The position numbers and the translations under genes were made by a program. From assembly GCA_017958365.1 (NCBI GenBank), contig JAGDCV010000047.1, positions 62,001 through 126,000 on the forward strand: DNA of 64,000 nt, in the 5' to 3' direction. This stretch comes from Clostridiales bacterium (GTDB taxonomy: Bacteria > Bacillota > Clostridia > Saccharofermentanales > Saccharofermentanaceae). This document shows, piece by piece, positions 28,717 to 37,659 of the stretch (its first letter is position 1; each line of letters starts with the position of its first letter). Below the pieces are notes generated by a model that was not told where the DNA came from, did not search any database, and saw only the letters and a list, made by a program, of their open reading frames with translations.

Positions 28717-28748
28717 TCCTCCCGAGGACTGCCCTCGGGAGGATTTTT
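28717..28748 (+). terminator. Hairpin with T-run between ilvC and ilvD
   Basis: TCCTCCCGAGG (28717-28727) and CCTCGGGAGGA (28733-28743) form a perfect 11-bp stem with a 5-base loop, followed by TTTTT. As ilvD has no obvious promoter of its own in the 20 bases left, this probably acts as a partial terminator that lowers ilvD relative to ilvBNC. Confidence 0.85.
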
Positions 28749-28768
28749 ATAAGAAAGGTTTTTAAGTC

Positions 28769-30430
28769 ATGATCAAGGATACAATAGTAGATGGCTTTTC
28801 GAATGCGCCTCACAGGTCGCTTTATCACGCATTAGGTCTTACCAAGGAGGAGCAGCAGCGTCCTCTTATCGGCATCGTAAGTTCATATAACGAGATAGTT
28901 CCCGGACACATGAATATCGACAAGATCGTTGAAGCGGTCAAGCTCGGTGTTGCAATGGCCGGAGGAACTCCCATCGTTTTCCCGGCAATCGCTGTATGTG
29001 ACGGTATCGCCATGGGTCACACGGGAATGAAGTATTCCCTCGTGACAAGGGATCTCATTGCCGATTCTACGGAGTCCATGGTTATGGCACACGGTTTTGA
29101 CGGACTCGTCATGGTCCCCAACTGCGACAAGAACGTTCCCGGTCTTATCATGGCTGCGGCAAGACTTAATATCCCTACCGTATTCGTAAGCGGCGGCCCC
29201 ATGCTCGCGGGAAGAGTTGAGGGTAAGAAGAGATCCCTGTCTGCCATGTTCGAGGCAACGGGTGCTTATGCTGCAGGTAAGATCGACGAAGCTAAGCTTG
29301 AGGAATTTGCAGAGAAGGTATGTCCCACATGCGGATCGTGCTCCGGTATGTATACGGCTAACTCGATGAACTGCTTAACTGAGGTTCTCGGTCTCGGCCT
29401 TAAGGGCAACGGAACCATTCCTGCCGTTTATTCTTCGAGGATAGAGCTTGCAAAGCACGCAGGCATGCAGGTAATGGAATGCGTTAAGAAAAACATCCGT
29501 CCGAGAGACATCCTCACCAGGGATGCCTTCGAGAATGCGTTGGCAGCAGACATGGCTATCGGATGTTCCACCAACTCCATGCTCCATCTGCCTGCCATCG
29601 CGAACGAGTGCGGAATCAAGATCGACCTTACTCACGTAAACGAGATCTCGGAGAGAACGCCGAATATCTGTCACCTGGCTCCTGCAGGCCCGACTTACAT
29701 GGAGGACTTGAATGAGGCAGGAGGCATCTACGCCGTTCTTAAGGAGCTTCTTGATGCAGGCCTTATCAACGGTGACGTTATGACCGTTACCGGCAAGACC
29801 TTGAAGGAGAATGTTGCTTCAAGCGTTGTTGTTGATCCTGAAGTAATAAGACCTGTTGATGATCCGTTCACTAAGACAGGCGGACTTGCAATCTTAAAGG
29901 GTAATCTTGCTCCAGACGGATGCGTAGTAAAAAGATCTGCCGTTGCACCTGAAATGCTGGTTCACGAAGGACCTGCAAGATGCTTTAACAGTGAAGAGGA
30001 TGCCATCAAGTTCATTTACGACGGCAAGGTTCAGGCCGGCGATGTTATCGTCATAAGATACGAAGGCCCTGCAGGCGGCCCCGGCATGCGCGAAATGCTC
30101 TCGCCCACGTCTGCCATTGCAGGTGCGGGACTTGATAAGGAAGTTGCGCTCATCACCGACGGAAGATTCTCGGGTGCAACGAGGGGAGCTTCCATCGGAC
30201 ACGTAAGTCCTGAGGCTGTATCGGGAGGCACTATCGCTTATGTTAGGGACGGAGACATAATCTCCATCAACATCCCCGAGTACAAGATCGAACTCAAGGT
30301 TTCCGATGAAGAACTTGCGAAGAGGAAAGAGACGATGCCCATCGAGCAGAAGAAGGATCTTACGGGATACCTCAAGCGTTATTCCCGGATGGTATCGTCA
30401 GCTGACAAGGGAGCGATAATCAACTACTGA
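28769..30430 (+). CDS. ilvD: Dihydroxy-acid dehydratase
   Basis: 553 residues; an Fe-S and Mg-dependent dehydratase giving 2-oxoisovalerate, the third common step of branched-chain synthesis. Family motifs: [34 protein letters not shown] (cluster Cys), [19 protein letters not shown] (second cluster segment) and [11 protein letters not shown] near the end. The length is normal. AAAGG lies 11 bases before the ATG. It is followed after one base by an HD-GYP gene. Confidence 0.97.
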   Translation: MIKDTIVDGFSNAPHRSLYHALGLTKEEQQRPLIGIVSSYNEIVPGHMNIDKIVEAVKLGVAMAGGTPIVFPAIAVCDGIAMGHTGMKYSLVTRDLIADSTESMVMAHGFDGLVMVPNCDKNVPGLIMAAARLNIPTVFVSGGPMLAGRVEGKKRSLSAMFEATGAYAAGKIDEAKLEEFAEKVCPTCGSCSGMYTANSMNCLTEVLGLGLKGNGTIPAVYSSRIELAKHAGMQVMECVKKNIRPRDILTRDAFENALAADMAIGCSTNSMLHLPAIANECGIKIDLTHVNEISERTPNICHLAPAGPTYMEDLNEAGGIYAVLKELLDAGLINGDVMTVTGKTLKENVASSVVVDPEVIRPVDDPFTKTGGLAILKGNLAPDGCVVKRSAVAPEMLVHEGPARCFNSEEDAIKFIYDGKVQAGDVIVIRYEGPAGGPGMREMLSPTSAIAGAGLDKEVALITDGRFSGATRGASIGHVSPEAVSGGTIAYVRDGDIISINIPEYKIELKVSDEELAKRKETMPIEQKKDLTGYLKRYSRMVSSADKGAIINY

Positions 30431-30431
30431 C

Positions 30432-31637
30432 ATGAAGACTCAGGATAATAAATATGTCAGGATAATGGTCATAACCATCGTGCTGCTTATAGCAGTTACG
30501 GCGGCTTATGTCCTGTACATCAAGAATGCCTCCGATAACGTGAGGGTATTTGATGCAGATTCTGACGAAGTATCCATTGAAGTCTTTAATCCGGAGGGGA
30601 AGATCTGGGAGGATATGTACAGATACCCGGGTCATCCCTGCGGCGCCGAGTATTCGGTCAATGTTTATAACTACAGCAGATTAAGGCTTTCCGACTGGAC
30701 GATAACCATAGTATTCGACGGACCGTTCGAGATCGATTCTTCCTGGAACGGAGTGTTTGAAGCTGATGAGAATACGCTGACCTTTACGCCTGAAGGAGAG
30801 CTCGTCTTCGTTGAGCCCGAGAACAGCAGGTATTTCGGAGCGGTACTGTATTCGAGGTACCTTCTTAATGTCGAGTCATTCGAGATAACAGGAAGGATGC
30901 CTCTTGATCCTTTCGCGATGCCGCTTACTTATATCATTGCTGTTCTCTATGTTCTGTGGATGCTCTACGTGGGTTCCCACATTCTTGCGAATGCGAGGAT
31001 AGAAAGCCTTCTTAAGCAGCGTGCGCATGACCTTCAGATGATCGATCAGTCCATAAGGACCTTTACGTCTTTCATCGATGCTAAGGACAGTTATACGAGA
31101 AACCATTCATTAAGAGTTGCCATCTATGCGAAGGAGATCGGAAGAAGGATAGGTCTTGATGACGATAAGCTTCAGGATCTTTATTACGAGACTTTGCTTC
31201 ACGATGTCGGCAAGATAGGCATTCCCGATGAGATCTTAAGAAACAAGGGAAGCCTTAATGATGAAGAGTATAAGACCATTAAGACTCATACCGGTAAGGG
31301 TAAGGAGATGCTTAAGGACTTTACTGCAGTATCGAACATCTTTGATGCCGCTTATTACCATCACGAGAGATTCGACGGTACAGGATATCCCGAAGGCCTT
31401 AAGGGTGAACAGATCCCGCTTTGTGCGAGGATAGCAAGCATAGCAGACGCTTACGATGCGATGTCTTCTGACCGCCGCTACAGGAAGTCGTTGAGCCGCG
31501 AGAAGACGATCGAAGAGTTTAAGGAGAACTCCGGTACACAGTTTGATCCCGAGCTTGTTCCCGTAATAATCTCGATGATAGAAGACGGATTTACCGACCG
31601 TGTTCTGGACGAGTACGGACAGGACGGCGAAGACTGA
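30432..31637 (+). CDS. HD-GYP domain phosphodiesterase-like protein with extracellular CBM2-like domain
   Basis: 401 residues. Helix 1 (about 10-29) and helix 2 (about 163-187) enclose an outer domain. Within it LSDWTITIVFDG (Trp89) and SSWNG (Trp105) match the core of CBM2 cellulose-binding modules. The cytoplasmic part (about 205-390) is an HD-GYP domain: HD at 257-258 in LLHDVGKIGIPDE, a HHERFDGTGYP stretch with GYP at 318-320, and IADAYDAMSSDR. Such domains degrade cyclic di-GMP or related signals. It starts one base after the ilvD stop, so it is cotranscribed or coupled. Confidence 0.83.
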   Translation: MKTQDNKYVRIMVITIVLLIAVTAAYVLYIKNASDNVRVFDADSDEVSIEVFNPEGKIWEDMYRYPGHPCGAEYSVNVYNYSRLRLSDWTITIVFDGPFEIDSSWNGVFEADENTLTFTPEGELVFVEPENSRYFGAVLYSRYLLNVESFEITGRMPLDPFAMPLTYIIAVLYVLWMLYVGSHILANARIESLLKQRAHDLQMIDQSIRTFTSFIDAKDSYTRNHSLRVAIYAKEIGRRIGLDDDKLQDLYYETLLHDVGKIGIPDEILRNKGSLNDEEYKTIKTHTGKGKEMLKDFTAVSNIFDAAYYHHERFDGTGYPEGLKGEQIPLCARIASIADAYDAMSSDRRYRKSLSREKTIEEFKENSGTQFDPELVPVIISMIEDGFTDRVLDEYGQDGED

Positions 31638-31640
31638 TCT

Positions 31641-32849
31641 TTATATCAGCGAGTAAACGATATCGGGAAGATACGTCGACAGGAAGTCTGATAAGCACAG
31701 GACCACAAATCCCCAGAAGACAGGCGAAGAAGATACCTGAGCCATTATTGCGCCTCGTGAAGGTTCGTCCGGTGCACGGTAGATCTTAAGTCTTTTGTTG
31801 AACACGAAGAACAGGACTATGCCCGTAACTGCGATCAGGCCCAAAAGCATCAGCCATCCCGTGAGAATCAGGAGCAACAGTAAAGTCTGCGCATCGTAAT
31901 TGCCGCTCTCCATGACTTCGCTGTCCATGACCACCGGATATATCTTTGAAAGCAATGACGTGGTGACGATGGAAGACGACATGTTTACAGCCATGTGAAG
32001 GAAGATGGTGTAACGTATCCTTCCCGTCCTTATGTATATGAAAGCGAACATGGCTCCTGCCAAAGCAGCAAAGAAGAACTGCTGGAAATTTCCGTGGAAA
32101 AGACCGAACATCACTCCCGATAACAGGATGCTTATAAACTCGCCGTACTTGATCGTACGGTCGATAAGGATCTTTCTGAACATAAGCTCCTCAAAGATGG
32201 GAGCGAGAACGCCTACTGTAAGAACTCTCTCGAAGAATGATGAGTTGAGCATCATCTCGGTTATTCCGGCGTTAGGATTTCCCTGGAAAGGAAGAGTCAG
32301 GATCATGTGGATAGGTGTTCCGATCAAAGATCCGGTAAGACACATTCCCGCGACTATGCAGACATACATAAGGAAGTTAACAAATCCGAGTTTCCTTTCC
32401 TCTATCTTCATCTTCGGTACCGGTCTAGCACTTAAGGCAAGAGCCGGGAATCCTATGATGTACATAGTGACGATGGTCATTATGAATGAAAAGGTTACGG
32501 AGTGCTCCGTGTACAGATCGAACAGGACCTCGGAACTTACTATCAGTCTTCTGAAGATATAAGGAACGACTGTGGTAAGTACGGCAAGTATGATGAATGC
32601 TCTCTCGATCGAGTTCACGCGTTCAGTCGCCGGGTCGTGCACCTTGTTAACGCATGCCGTTACTATGCCCGTGATAACAAAAACAGCACATATGATGAGA
32701 AAAACCACGGGAAGGTAATTAAGGATACCGCTTTCCGGAGATGTGACGATCATCACGTTATTTACGGTCCTTATCACGGTAAACAGTACCGCGAGTATAA
32801 GCAGAGTCCAGGGCAAGATCCTGTTGTTCTTTACGATTTCATCATTCAT
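31641..32849 (-). CDS. CPBP family intramembrane metalloprotease
   Basis: About 402 residues with some ten hydrophobic helices. The Rce1/CAAX-protease-and-bacteriocin-processing motifs are present in order: EELMFRK (EExxxR), FGLFHGN (FxxxH) and LHMAVNM (HxxxN). These glutamate/histidine residues form the membrane-embedded active site. The substrate is unknown. I choose the ATG at 32849 because GGGGGA lies eight bases before it; longer frames up to 32954 would run through the probable promoter (TATAAT at 32880-32875 on this strand). It converges with the HD-GYP gene, three bases apart. Confidence 0.87.
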   Translation of the reverse strand: MNDEIVKNNRILPWTLLILAVLFTVIRTVNNVMIVTSPESGILNYLPVVFLIICAVFVITGIVTACVNKVHDPATERVNSIERAFIILAVLTTVVPYIFRRLIVSSEVLFDLYTEHSVTFSFIMTIVTMYIIGFPALALSARPVPKMKIEERKLGFVNFLMYVCIVAGMCLTGSLIGTPIHMILTLPFQGNPNAGITEMMLNSSFFERVLTVGVLAPIFEELMFRKILIDRTIKYGEFISILLSGVMFGLFHGNFQQFFFAALAGAMFAFIYIRTGRIRYTIFLHMAVNMSSSIVTTSLLSKIYPVVMDSEVMESGNYDAQTLLLLLILTGWLMLLGLIAVTGIVLFFVFNKRLKIYRAPDEPSRGAIMAQVSSSPVFWGFVVLCLSDFLSTYLPDIVYSLI

Positions 32850-32919
32850 TTTCATATCCCCCATCCGGTTAAGGATTATACCAAAAAGTAAGAAATTCGT
32901 GAAATATGGTAACGTTCGG

Positions 32920-32948
32920 TTGATAGCATATATATCAAATGGGATAAT
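32920..32948 (+). promoter_or_regulatory. Promoter lying directly against the start codon at 32958
   Basis: TTGATA (32920-32925) and GATAAT (32943-32948), 17 bases apart, preceded by TGG at the extended -10 position. Transcription would begin about 32955, two or three bases before the ATG, so the mRNA would be nearly leaderless. No ribosome binding site is seen. Confidence 0.55.
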
Positions 32949-32957
32949 GGACATGTT

Positions 32958-33887
32958 ATGAGTGATGATAATAGCCGGTACAACTTCTACGGTTGGCAGG
33001 ATGCCGATGTGCTTCCCGTTGACCCCAACTATGAGAAAGCAGGTACTCCCCGTGATCTTTATGACATCCTGTCGGGAATATGGCAGGCTGATACCTGCGC
33101 CCCGAGAATGCGTGACGAGTGGTCGGAGGAAAACAGGACTTTAGGTCAGTGTTCCATCACGGCTTTTCTCGTACAGGACATTTACGGCGGAGAGGTATAC
33201 GGAATCTTAAGACCTGCGGGAAACTACCACTGCTATAATGTCGTTGACGGTAAGGTGTTTGACTTGACTTCAGAGCAGTTCGGGGAAGAGGTAAAGCTTT
33301 TATCATATGAGAATAATCCCGTTCAGTTAAGGCAGGATCATTTCTCGAAGCGTGAGAAGAGACTTCGTTATGAGCTTCTCCGTAACAGGCTTCAGGATGC
33401 ATTGGGATCCTGGCGCAGGATGAGAAGATTCGCACAGCAGGTCTCATACGAGAAATGTTATGAGGTCCTTGAGAAGCAGTGGAGAGGCGTGCTGTCACTT
33501 CAGGGCGATAACGGTTATCCCCACGGCATCGTTCTCGATTACTTTTTCGACCCGGTGCTGGGCAGGATGTATTTCCACGGAGCTCGTGAAGGGTATAAGG
33601 TGGATCTTATCAGGAACAACCCGAAGGCATCCTTCTGCGTTTGGGATGAAGGCTTTAAGAAGGAAGGAGACTGGGCTCTTAACATCAACAGCATCATCTG
33701 CTACGGCACGTTAAGGTTCATCGACCCTTCGGAGGAAATCTTTCTAAAATCACTAAGAAATCTCGGGGGCAAGTATTATACTTCTGAGGGCCAGACTGAA
33801 GAAGAGATAAGGAAAGCAGGAAGCCGTGTGCTCATGACGGAGTTTACGATCGAGCGCATGACAGGAAAACTTGTTAATGAGTCGTGA
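32958..33887 (+). CDS. YunG-like domain fused to a pyridoxamine 5'-phosphate oxidase-like (NimA type) domain
   Basis: 309 residues. Residues about 30-115 carry the YunG pattern: LGQCSITAFLVQDIYGGEVYG, then YHCYNVVDGKVFDLTSEQFG. Residues about 155-300 are a PPOX split-barrel flavin-binding domain (MRRFAQQVSYEKCYEVL, GVLSLQGDNGYPHGIVLDY, FHGAREGYKVDLIRNNPKASFCV), the family that contains NimA nitroimidazole-resistance proteins. YunG function is unknown. The FMN-binding half probably reduces a small molecule. Without a visible ribosome binding site, translation may be leaderless. Confidence 0.8.
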   Translation: MSDDNSRYNFYGWQDADVLPVDPNYEKAGTPRDLYDILSGIWQADTCAPRMRDEWSEENRTLGQCSITAFLVQDIYGGEVYGILRPAGNYHCYNVVDGKVFDLTSEQFGEEVKLLSYENNPVQLRQDHFSKREKRLRYELLRNRLQDALGSWRRMRRFAQQVSYEKCYEVLEKQWRGVLSLQGDNGYPHGIVLDYFFDPVLGRMYFHGAREGYKVDLIRNNPKASFCVWDEGFKKEGDWALNINSIICYGTLRFIDPSEEIFLKSLRNLGGKYYTSEGQTEEEIRKAGSRVLMTEFTIERMTGKLVNES

Positions 33888-33893
33888 TCAATT

Positions 33894-35414
33894 ATGAAAC
33901 TTGAAGAACTGTTAAATTATGATGATATCGTGGTACAGTGCCACAACAATCCCGATGCAGATGCGATCGCATCCGGTTATGGTGTTTATTGTTATCTTAA
34001 GTCAAAGGGTAAGGATGTAAGGCTTGTATACGGAGGTTCTCCTCTGATAAGCAAGTCCAATATCTTATATCTGATCAAGGTCTACGATATCCCGATTGAC
34101 CATGTTATGTCTTTTACGAGAAAACCTTCGCTTCTTCTGACATGTGACTGCCAGTACGGCAACGGCAATGTTCAGAAGTTTGAAGCGGAAACTATCGCTA
34201 CGATAGATCACCATCAGATATCGGGAATGATACCCGATCTTTCCGATGTAAGACCCGGCATGGGAAGCTGCTCGACTATCGTTTGGGACCTTTTAAGGAA
34301 GGCTCAGTTCGAGATAGATGAGAAGCTTGCGACCATCCTGTACTACGGTCTTTACATGGATACCAATGCATTCGCGGACATGTCTCATCCTCTTGATAAG
34401 GATATGTATGATCTCCTGTTTGCACAGCAGGACAGGAACATAATGAAGAGACTTGTTAACATGAACATCACACTTGATGAAGCGAGGATCGCAGGTCAGG
34501 CGATCATGGGGATCGACTATGATGATGAGTTTAAATTCGCCATCGTTGAGGTAGCTCCCTGTGATCAGAATCTTCTGGGTCTTATAAGTGATTTCATTTT
34601 GACCGTAGATACTGTTGATGTAAGCGTCGTTTATTCGATAGTAGGAGACGGTGTCAGACTCTCGATACGAAGCTGCGAGAGCGAGGTCAAGGCGAATGAG
34701 CTTGCCAGATTCATCTCGACGAGCATCGGCTCGGGCGGAGGACATATCAATAAAGCGGGCGGATTCCTTGATAACGGGCAGATCGATGATGCGGTAAGAG
34801 AAGATGAGCTTAAAGCCGATAATCTTCGAAGCGATCTTGTAAAGACCATCATCGTCGGAAGACTTACAAAGTACTTCTCCGATACTACAGTCATCTACGC
34901 TGGTAAGTATGCACCGAACTTTGAGAACATGACTCTTTGTGAGAGACTGCCGAGAGTAATGGGATATGTTATTCCTTCACAGCTTGTGCCTGTCGGAACT
35001 TCGATCATCGTAAGAACCATAACGGATGATATCGATACGGTCGTTAATGAGGATACGGTCATCATGATAGGTACCAAGGGAAGGATATTCCTTACAGACC
35101 TTGAGCACTTTAATAAGACTTACATTCCGCAGGATTGCCTTTATACACCCAAGGTCGATTACTTCCCTACGATCCGTGTTAATGCGACAGGTGCGAGCGT
35201 AGGTCTTGAGCCGTTTACGTATTCGTGCATGATGCCGGGCGGAGACCGCGTATATGTCAGGAAGCTTAATAACGTGACCAAGGTCTTCGGCAAGATGACA
35301 ACGACCTATACGAAGGGTGACCCGGGAGATTATCTTGCAATAAAAGAAAATGAGCCTGATGATGTATTCATCATCAACAGGGATAACTTCAAGAAGTTGT
35401 ACCAGGAGATCTGA
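33894..35414 (+). CDS. DHH family phosphoesterase with C-terminal extension
   Basis: 506 residues. Residues 1-305 are a DHH-DHHA1 module: HNNPDADAIASGYG (motif I), TCDCQYG, TIDHHQ (motif III, DHH), DTNAF, and the DHHA1 GGGH loop in GSGGGHINKAGGF. This Mn2+-dependent fold hydrolyses phosphodiesters in short RNAs or cyclic dinucleotides, or pAp. The last 180 residues do not match a domain I know. It sits 6 bases after the YunG-PPOX gene and 14 bases before the DUF815 ATPase. The exact substrate is undetermined. Confidence 0.82.
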   Translation: MKLEELLNYDDIVVQCHNNPDADAIASGYGVYCYLKSKGKDVRLVYGGSPLISKSNILYLIKVYDIPIDHVMSFTRKPSLLLTCDCQYGNGNVQKFEAETIATIDHHQISGMIPDLSDVRPGMGSCSTIVWDLLRKAQFEIDEKLATILYYGLYMDTNAFADMSHPLDKDMYDLLFAQQDRNIMKRLVNMNITLDEARIAGQAIMGIDYDDEFKFAIVEVAPCDQNLLGLISDFILTVDTVDVSVVYSIVGDGVRLSIRSCESEVKANELARFISTSIGSGGGHINKAGGFLDNGQIDDAVREDELKADNLRSDLVKTIIVGRLTKYFSDTTVIYAGKYAPNFENMTLCERLPRVMGYVIPSQLVPVGTSIIVRTITDDIDTVVNEDTVIMIGTKGRIFLTDLEHFNKTYIPQDCLYTPKVDYFPTIRVNATGASVGLEPFTYSCMMPGGDRVYVRKLNNVTKVFGKMTTTYTKGDPGDYLAIKENEPDDVFIINRDNFKKLYQEI

Positions 35415-35428
35415 TATAAGGAGTCATC

Positions 35429-36625
35429 ATGTCTGAGCTTCTAAGAGAGATAGAATCCATAGCTTTGTTCAGAGGGGTCAGAAATAAGGAACCCTTAAGC
35501 AGCCTTTGCGATTTTCTTCTTAAGATGGAGCCTGATTACTCCGTGGAGGAGATGATCGACAGTTACGGGAATTTCTGCTCCAAGCTTTATGAGTTAAGGG
35601 CCGACTGTGATCTGTCGGCAGCCATCTGGGACGCTTTGGTGGATGACATGAATCCGTTCTTAAGATTCAGGATAGACCTTATCAACAATCCCGAATCCGC
35701 AACCAAGATGAGCAGACTGATGGAACTTACCGCACAAAGGGAACTCGACCTTCTTACGAGGATCGGTAATTACACGTCTTATGATTTTAAGAATGAGATG
35801 TACTACGACGGTTATCTTCCGGACTTCAGATCATCTCATATCGATTTTAAGAAGAGATACATGATGATGCTCGACTCGATCGAGACCGAAGGATACGGCG
35901 TCTATAAAAGATGCAATATCTTTAAGGTAAAGGACGGGAAGCTGTGCGTTGTTAAGCATCCTGATCCGATCAGGGCCGAGGACCTGTTTTGTTATGAAAG
36001 GCAAAGAGGGAAGGTAGTCGATAATACGAAGGCATTTTGTGAAGGAAGGCCTTTCGCTGATGTTCTTCTGTATGGCGATGCCGGTACAGGTAAGTCGTCT
36101 GCGGTAAAGTCTTCTGCAAGGATGTTCTTTGGTAAGGGCGTAAGACTCGTTGAACTTCCCAAGCAGGAGATAGAGAAGCTTCCCGATATCATCGAGGAAT
36201 TAACCGAGATCCCGTTGAAGTTCATCATCTTCATAGACGACATCTCCTTTGATGCCGATGACGACAGGATAGGTTCTTTAAAGTCGGTCATTGAAGGCGC
36301 AGCATCGGGAGGCAGAAAGAATATCGTTATCTATGCCACGAGCAACAGGCGCCACATGATCAAGGAGACATTCTCGTCGCGTGCCAATGAGGTTCATGCT
36401 TCTGATACGATTGCGGAGCAGTTAAGTCTTTCCGAGAGATTCGGATTAAGAGTCCTGTTCGATAAACCTGACAAGGCGACGTATCTTGAGATAGTAAGGA
36501 ATCTTCTTAAGCTTCGTAAGATCAAGATGAGTGAAGAGGATATGGCTTTGAAGGCCGAGCAGTTCGCCACAAGGAGCGGCGGCCGTTCTGCAAGGACCGC
36601 AAGACAGTTTGTGGATTCTTTGTGA
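35429..36625 (+). CDS. DUF815 family AAA ATPase
   Basis: 398 residues. The C-terminal half is an AAA domain typical of DUF815: Walker A YGDAGTGKSSAV at about residues 212-223, Walker B FIIFIDDISFD, sensor ATSNRRH and an Arg-finger-like SRANEVH. The N-terminal 190 residues are alpha-helical. The family is widespread in Firmicutes and Proteobacteria without a proven role. AAGGAG precedes the ATG, and it is likely cotranscribed with the DHH gene upstream. Confidence 0.85.
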   Translation: MSELLREIESIALFRGVRNKEPLSSLCDFLLKMEPDYSVEEMIDSYGNFCSKLYELRADCDLSAAIWDALVDDMNPFLRFRIDLINNPESATKMSRLMELTAQRELDLLTRIGNYTSYDFKNEMYYDGYLPDFRSSHIDFKKRYMMMLDSIETEGYGVYKRCNIFKVKDGKLCVVKHPDPIRAEDLFCYERQRGKVVDNTKAFCEGRPFADVLLYGDAGTGKSSAVKSSARMFFGKGVRLVELPKQEIEKLPDIIEELTEIPLKFIIFIDDISFDADDDRIGSLKSVIEGAASGGRKNIVIYATSNRRHMIKETFSSRANEVHASDTIAEQLSLSERFGLRVLFDKPDKATYLEIVRNLLKLRKIKMSEEDMALKAEQFATRSGGRSARTARQFVDSL

Positions 36626-36768
36626 TTAGAACGTTCTTTCAAATGAAAACATTTTCATTTTCGTTTTGCGCACGATGCTTTTTGTTCACTTTTATTTAAC
36701 ACATTACCAAAAGATACTGTGCTAACATAAAACCATAAACAAAAACACTTACGAAAGGGGTGAGGCCG

Positions 36769-36825
36769 ATGTACGAAGAACATTCATTTGCGGGACTAAG
36801 GTCTCGCAAGCAGATTACCTCCTAA
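36769..36825 (+). CDS. Possible 18-residue peptide
   Basis: The frame reads MYEEHSFAGLRSRKQITS. An SD-like AAAGGGGTGAGG lies upstream with about 6 bases of spacing. The 9-bp hairpin at 36788-36809 falls within the frame, and the last codons contain an anti-SD-like ACCTCCT. It may be a true micropeptide, a leader peptide without a downstream gene, or chance inside a small RNA. Confidence 0.3.
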   Translation: MYEEHSFAGLRSRKQITS

Positions 36826-36870
36826 GTATTTGGTTTTATTTCTAACTTATAGGCAATTTCAAATAATAAA

Positions 36871-36898
36871 AAAGGGAACTTCGATCGAAGTTCCCTTT
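36871..36898. terminator. Perfect palindromic bidirectional terminator
   Basis: AAAGGGAACTTCGA and its exact complement form a 28-base palindrome. On the minus strand it is followed by TTTTTTATTATTT, terminating the DUF4190 gene; on the plus strand it is followed by TTTCTTATTT, ending the small transcript. Confidence 0.85.
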
Positions 36899-36919
36899 CT
36901 TATTTGCTTTGTTGTTCTA

Positions 36920-37231
36920 TCAGCTGAACATATCCGTGATGTTGTTAACAGCATCAGGATTAATGCCGAAGTAGATAGCATTACCGATCCAGATAAGGAT
37001 ACCGATGATTCCGAGAACCAATCCTGCTGTTGCCATACCGGACTTGTTACCCTGGCTCTTAGCAATGATTGAAAGGATCAAAGCTGCGATAGCGCAAGGT
37101 CCGCAGCAAACAACACCGATGATACCTGTTACCAATGAAGCGATAGCCTGACCTCTGCCAACGTTGTTGTTAGCAGGCTCATCATTGTTCCATGTGGGTG
37201 CGGGCTGCTGATAGTACTGATTGTTTTCCAT
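36920..37231 (-). CDS. DUF4190-type small membrane protein
   Basis: 103 residues. An Asn/Gln/Pro-rich N-terminal tail (about 1-30) precedes two hydrophobic helices with the DUF4190 pattern: AIASLVTGIIGVVCCGPCAIAALILSI, then GMATAGLVLGIIGI. The real start is the ATG at 37231, with GGGGGAAGAG eight bases upstream; the frame is open for another 200 bases but without support. DUF4190 proteins often adjoin DUF2752 genes, as here. The function is unknown. Confidence 0.85.
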   Translation of the reverse strand: MENNQYYQQPAPTWNNDEPANNNVGRGQAIASLVTGIIGVVCCGPCAIAALILSIIAKSQGNKSGMATAGLVLGIIGILIWIGNAIYFGINPDAVNNITDMFS

Positions 37232-37287
37232 TAATCTCTTCCCCCTTTTTGTGAAGTTCCACATAAATATATCATAAAGAAATGATA

Positions 37288-37659
37288 TTACCAAGAATAC
37301 GCGATTCTTAAGAAACCGAAGGTAATAAGCAGTCCCGCAAATACCGATAAGGCGATGACATTCCATCTGGGAAGATCTTTCTTTGCCTCTATATTGTAGA
37401 TAACGAAGAGGATCTCGGATGCAAGCAGAGGCCATGTAACGAATAGAAACTGGTTATCCTTGAATGCGCTTTTGAAATCGAGTGCGATGAGGTCTATCGC
37501 CATGTGCGTGATCCCGCAAGAAGGGCAGGGGTATCCCGTAAACTGTTTAACGGGGCACGTGAATCCGAAGCCTGTCAGCCTGTTTACGATGTAATATACA
37601 AATCCTGCCGCCAGGATAATGAATACATCCCTGATAGTTTTTTTCCATACCGTACTCAT
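37288..37659 (-). CDS. DUF2752 family membrane protein
   Basis: 123 residues with three or four helices. The DUF2752 signature is CPVKQFTGYPCPSCGITHM, with a Cys-Pro-x-Cys-Gly core. The function is unknown. The ATG has no ribosome binding site. On this strand TATACTATAATCGGTTC lies directly before it, so a -10 box ends only 6 to 11 bases from the start codon and the mRNA may be leaderless. It is divergent from yfcE and upstream of the DUF4190 gene. Confidence 0.85.
   Translation of the reverse strand: MSTVWKKTIRDVFIILAAGFVYYIVNRLTGFGFTCPVKQFTGYPCPSCGITHMAIDLIALDFKSAFKDNQFLFVTWPLLASEILFVIYNIEAKKDLPRWNVIALSVFAGLLITFGFLRIAYSW

Larger units (their letters stand above)
36720..36898 (+). ncRNA. 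Candidate small structured transcript with an 18-codon ORF
   Basis: An extended -10 element (TGCTAACAT, 36720-36728), a GGGGTGAGG-containing segment, a strong hairpin TTGCGGGAC/GTCTCGCAA (36788-36796 with 36801-36809, loop TAAG), an ACCTCC sequence (36817-36822) that could pair with GGGGT at 36757-36761, and a perfect palindromic terminator (36871-36898). No protein gene follows on this strand for 800 bases. Together they suggest an independent small RNA or small-protein gene. The evidence is structural only. Confidence 0.4.

Noticed and set aside
36830-37072. Plus-strand open frame of 80 codons over the palindromic terminator
   Set aside because: It reads through a perfect terminator hairpin and lies opposite the well-supported DUF4190 gene; no ribosome binding site.
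37232-37435. N-terminal extension of the DUF4190 gene by 68 codons
   Set aside because: The extension has no domain pattern, overlaps the DUF2752 gene, and the ATG at 37231 has an ideal ribosome binding site.
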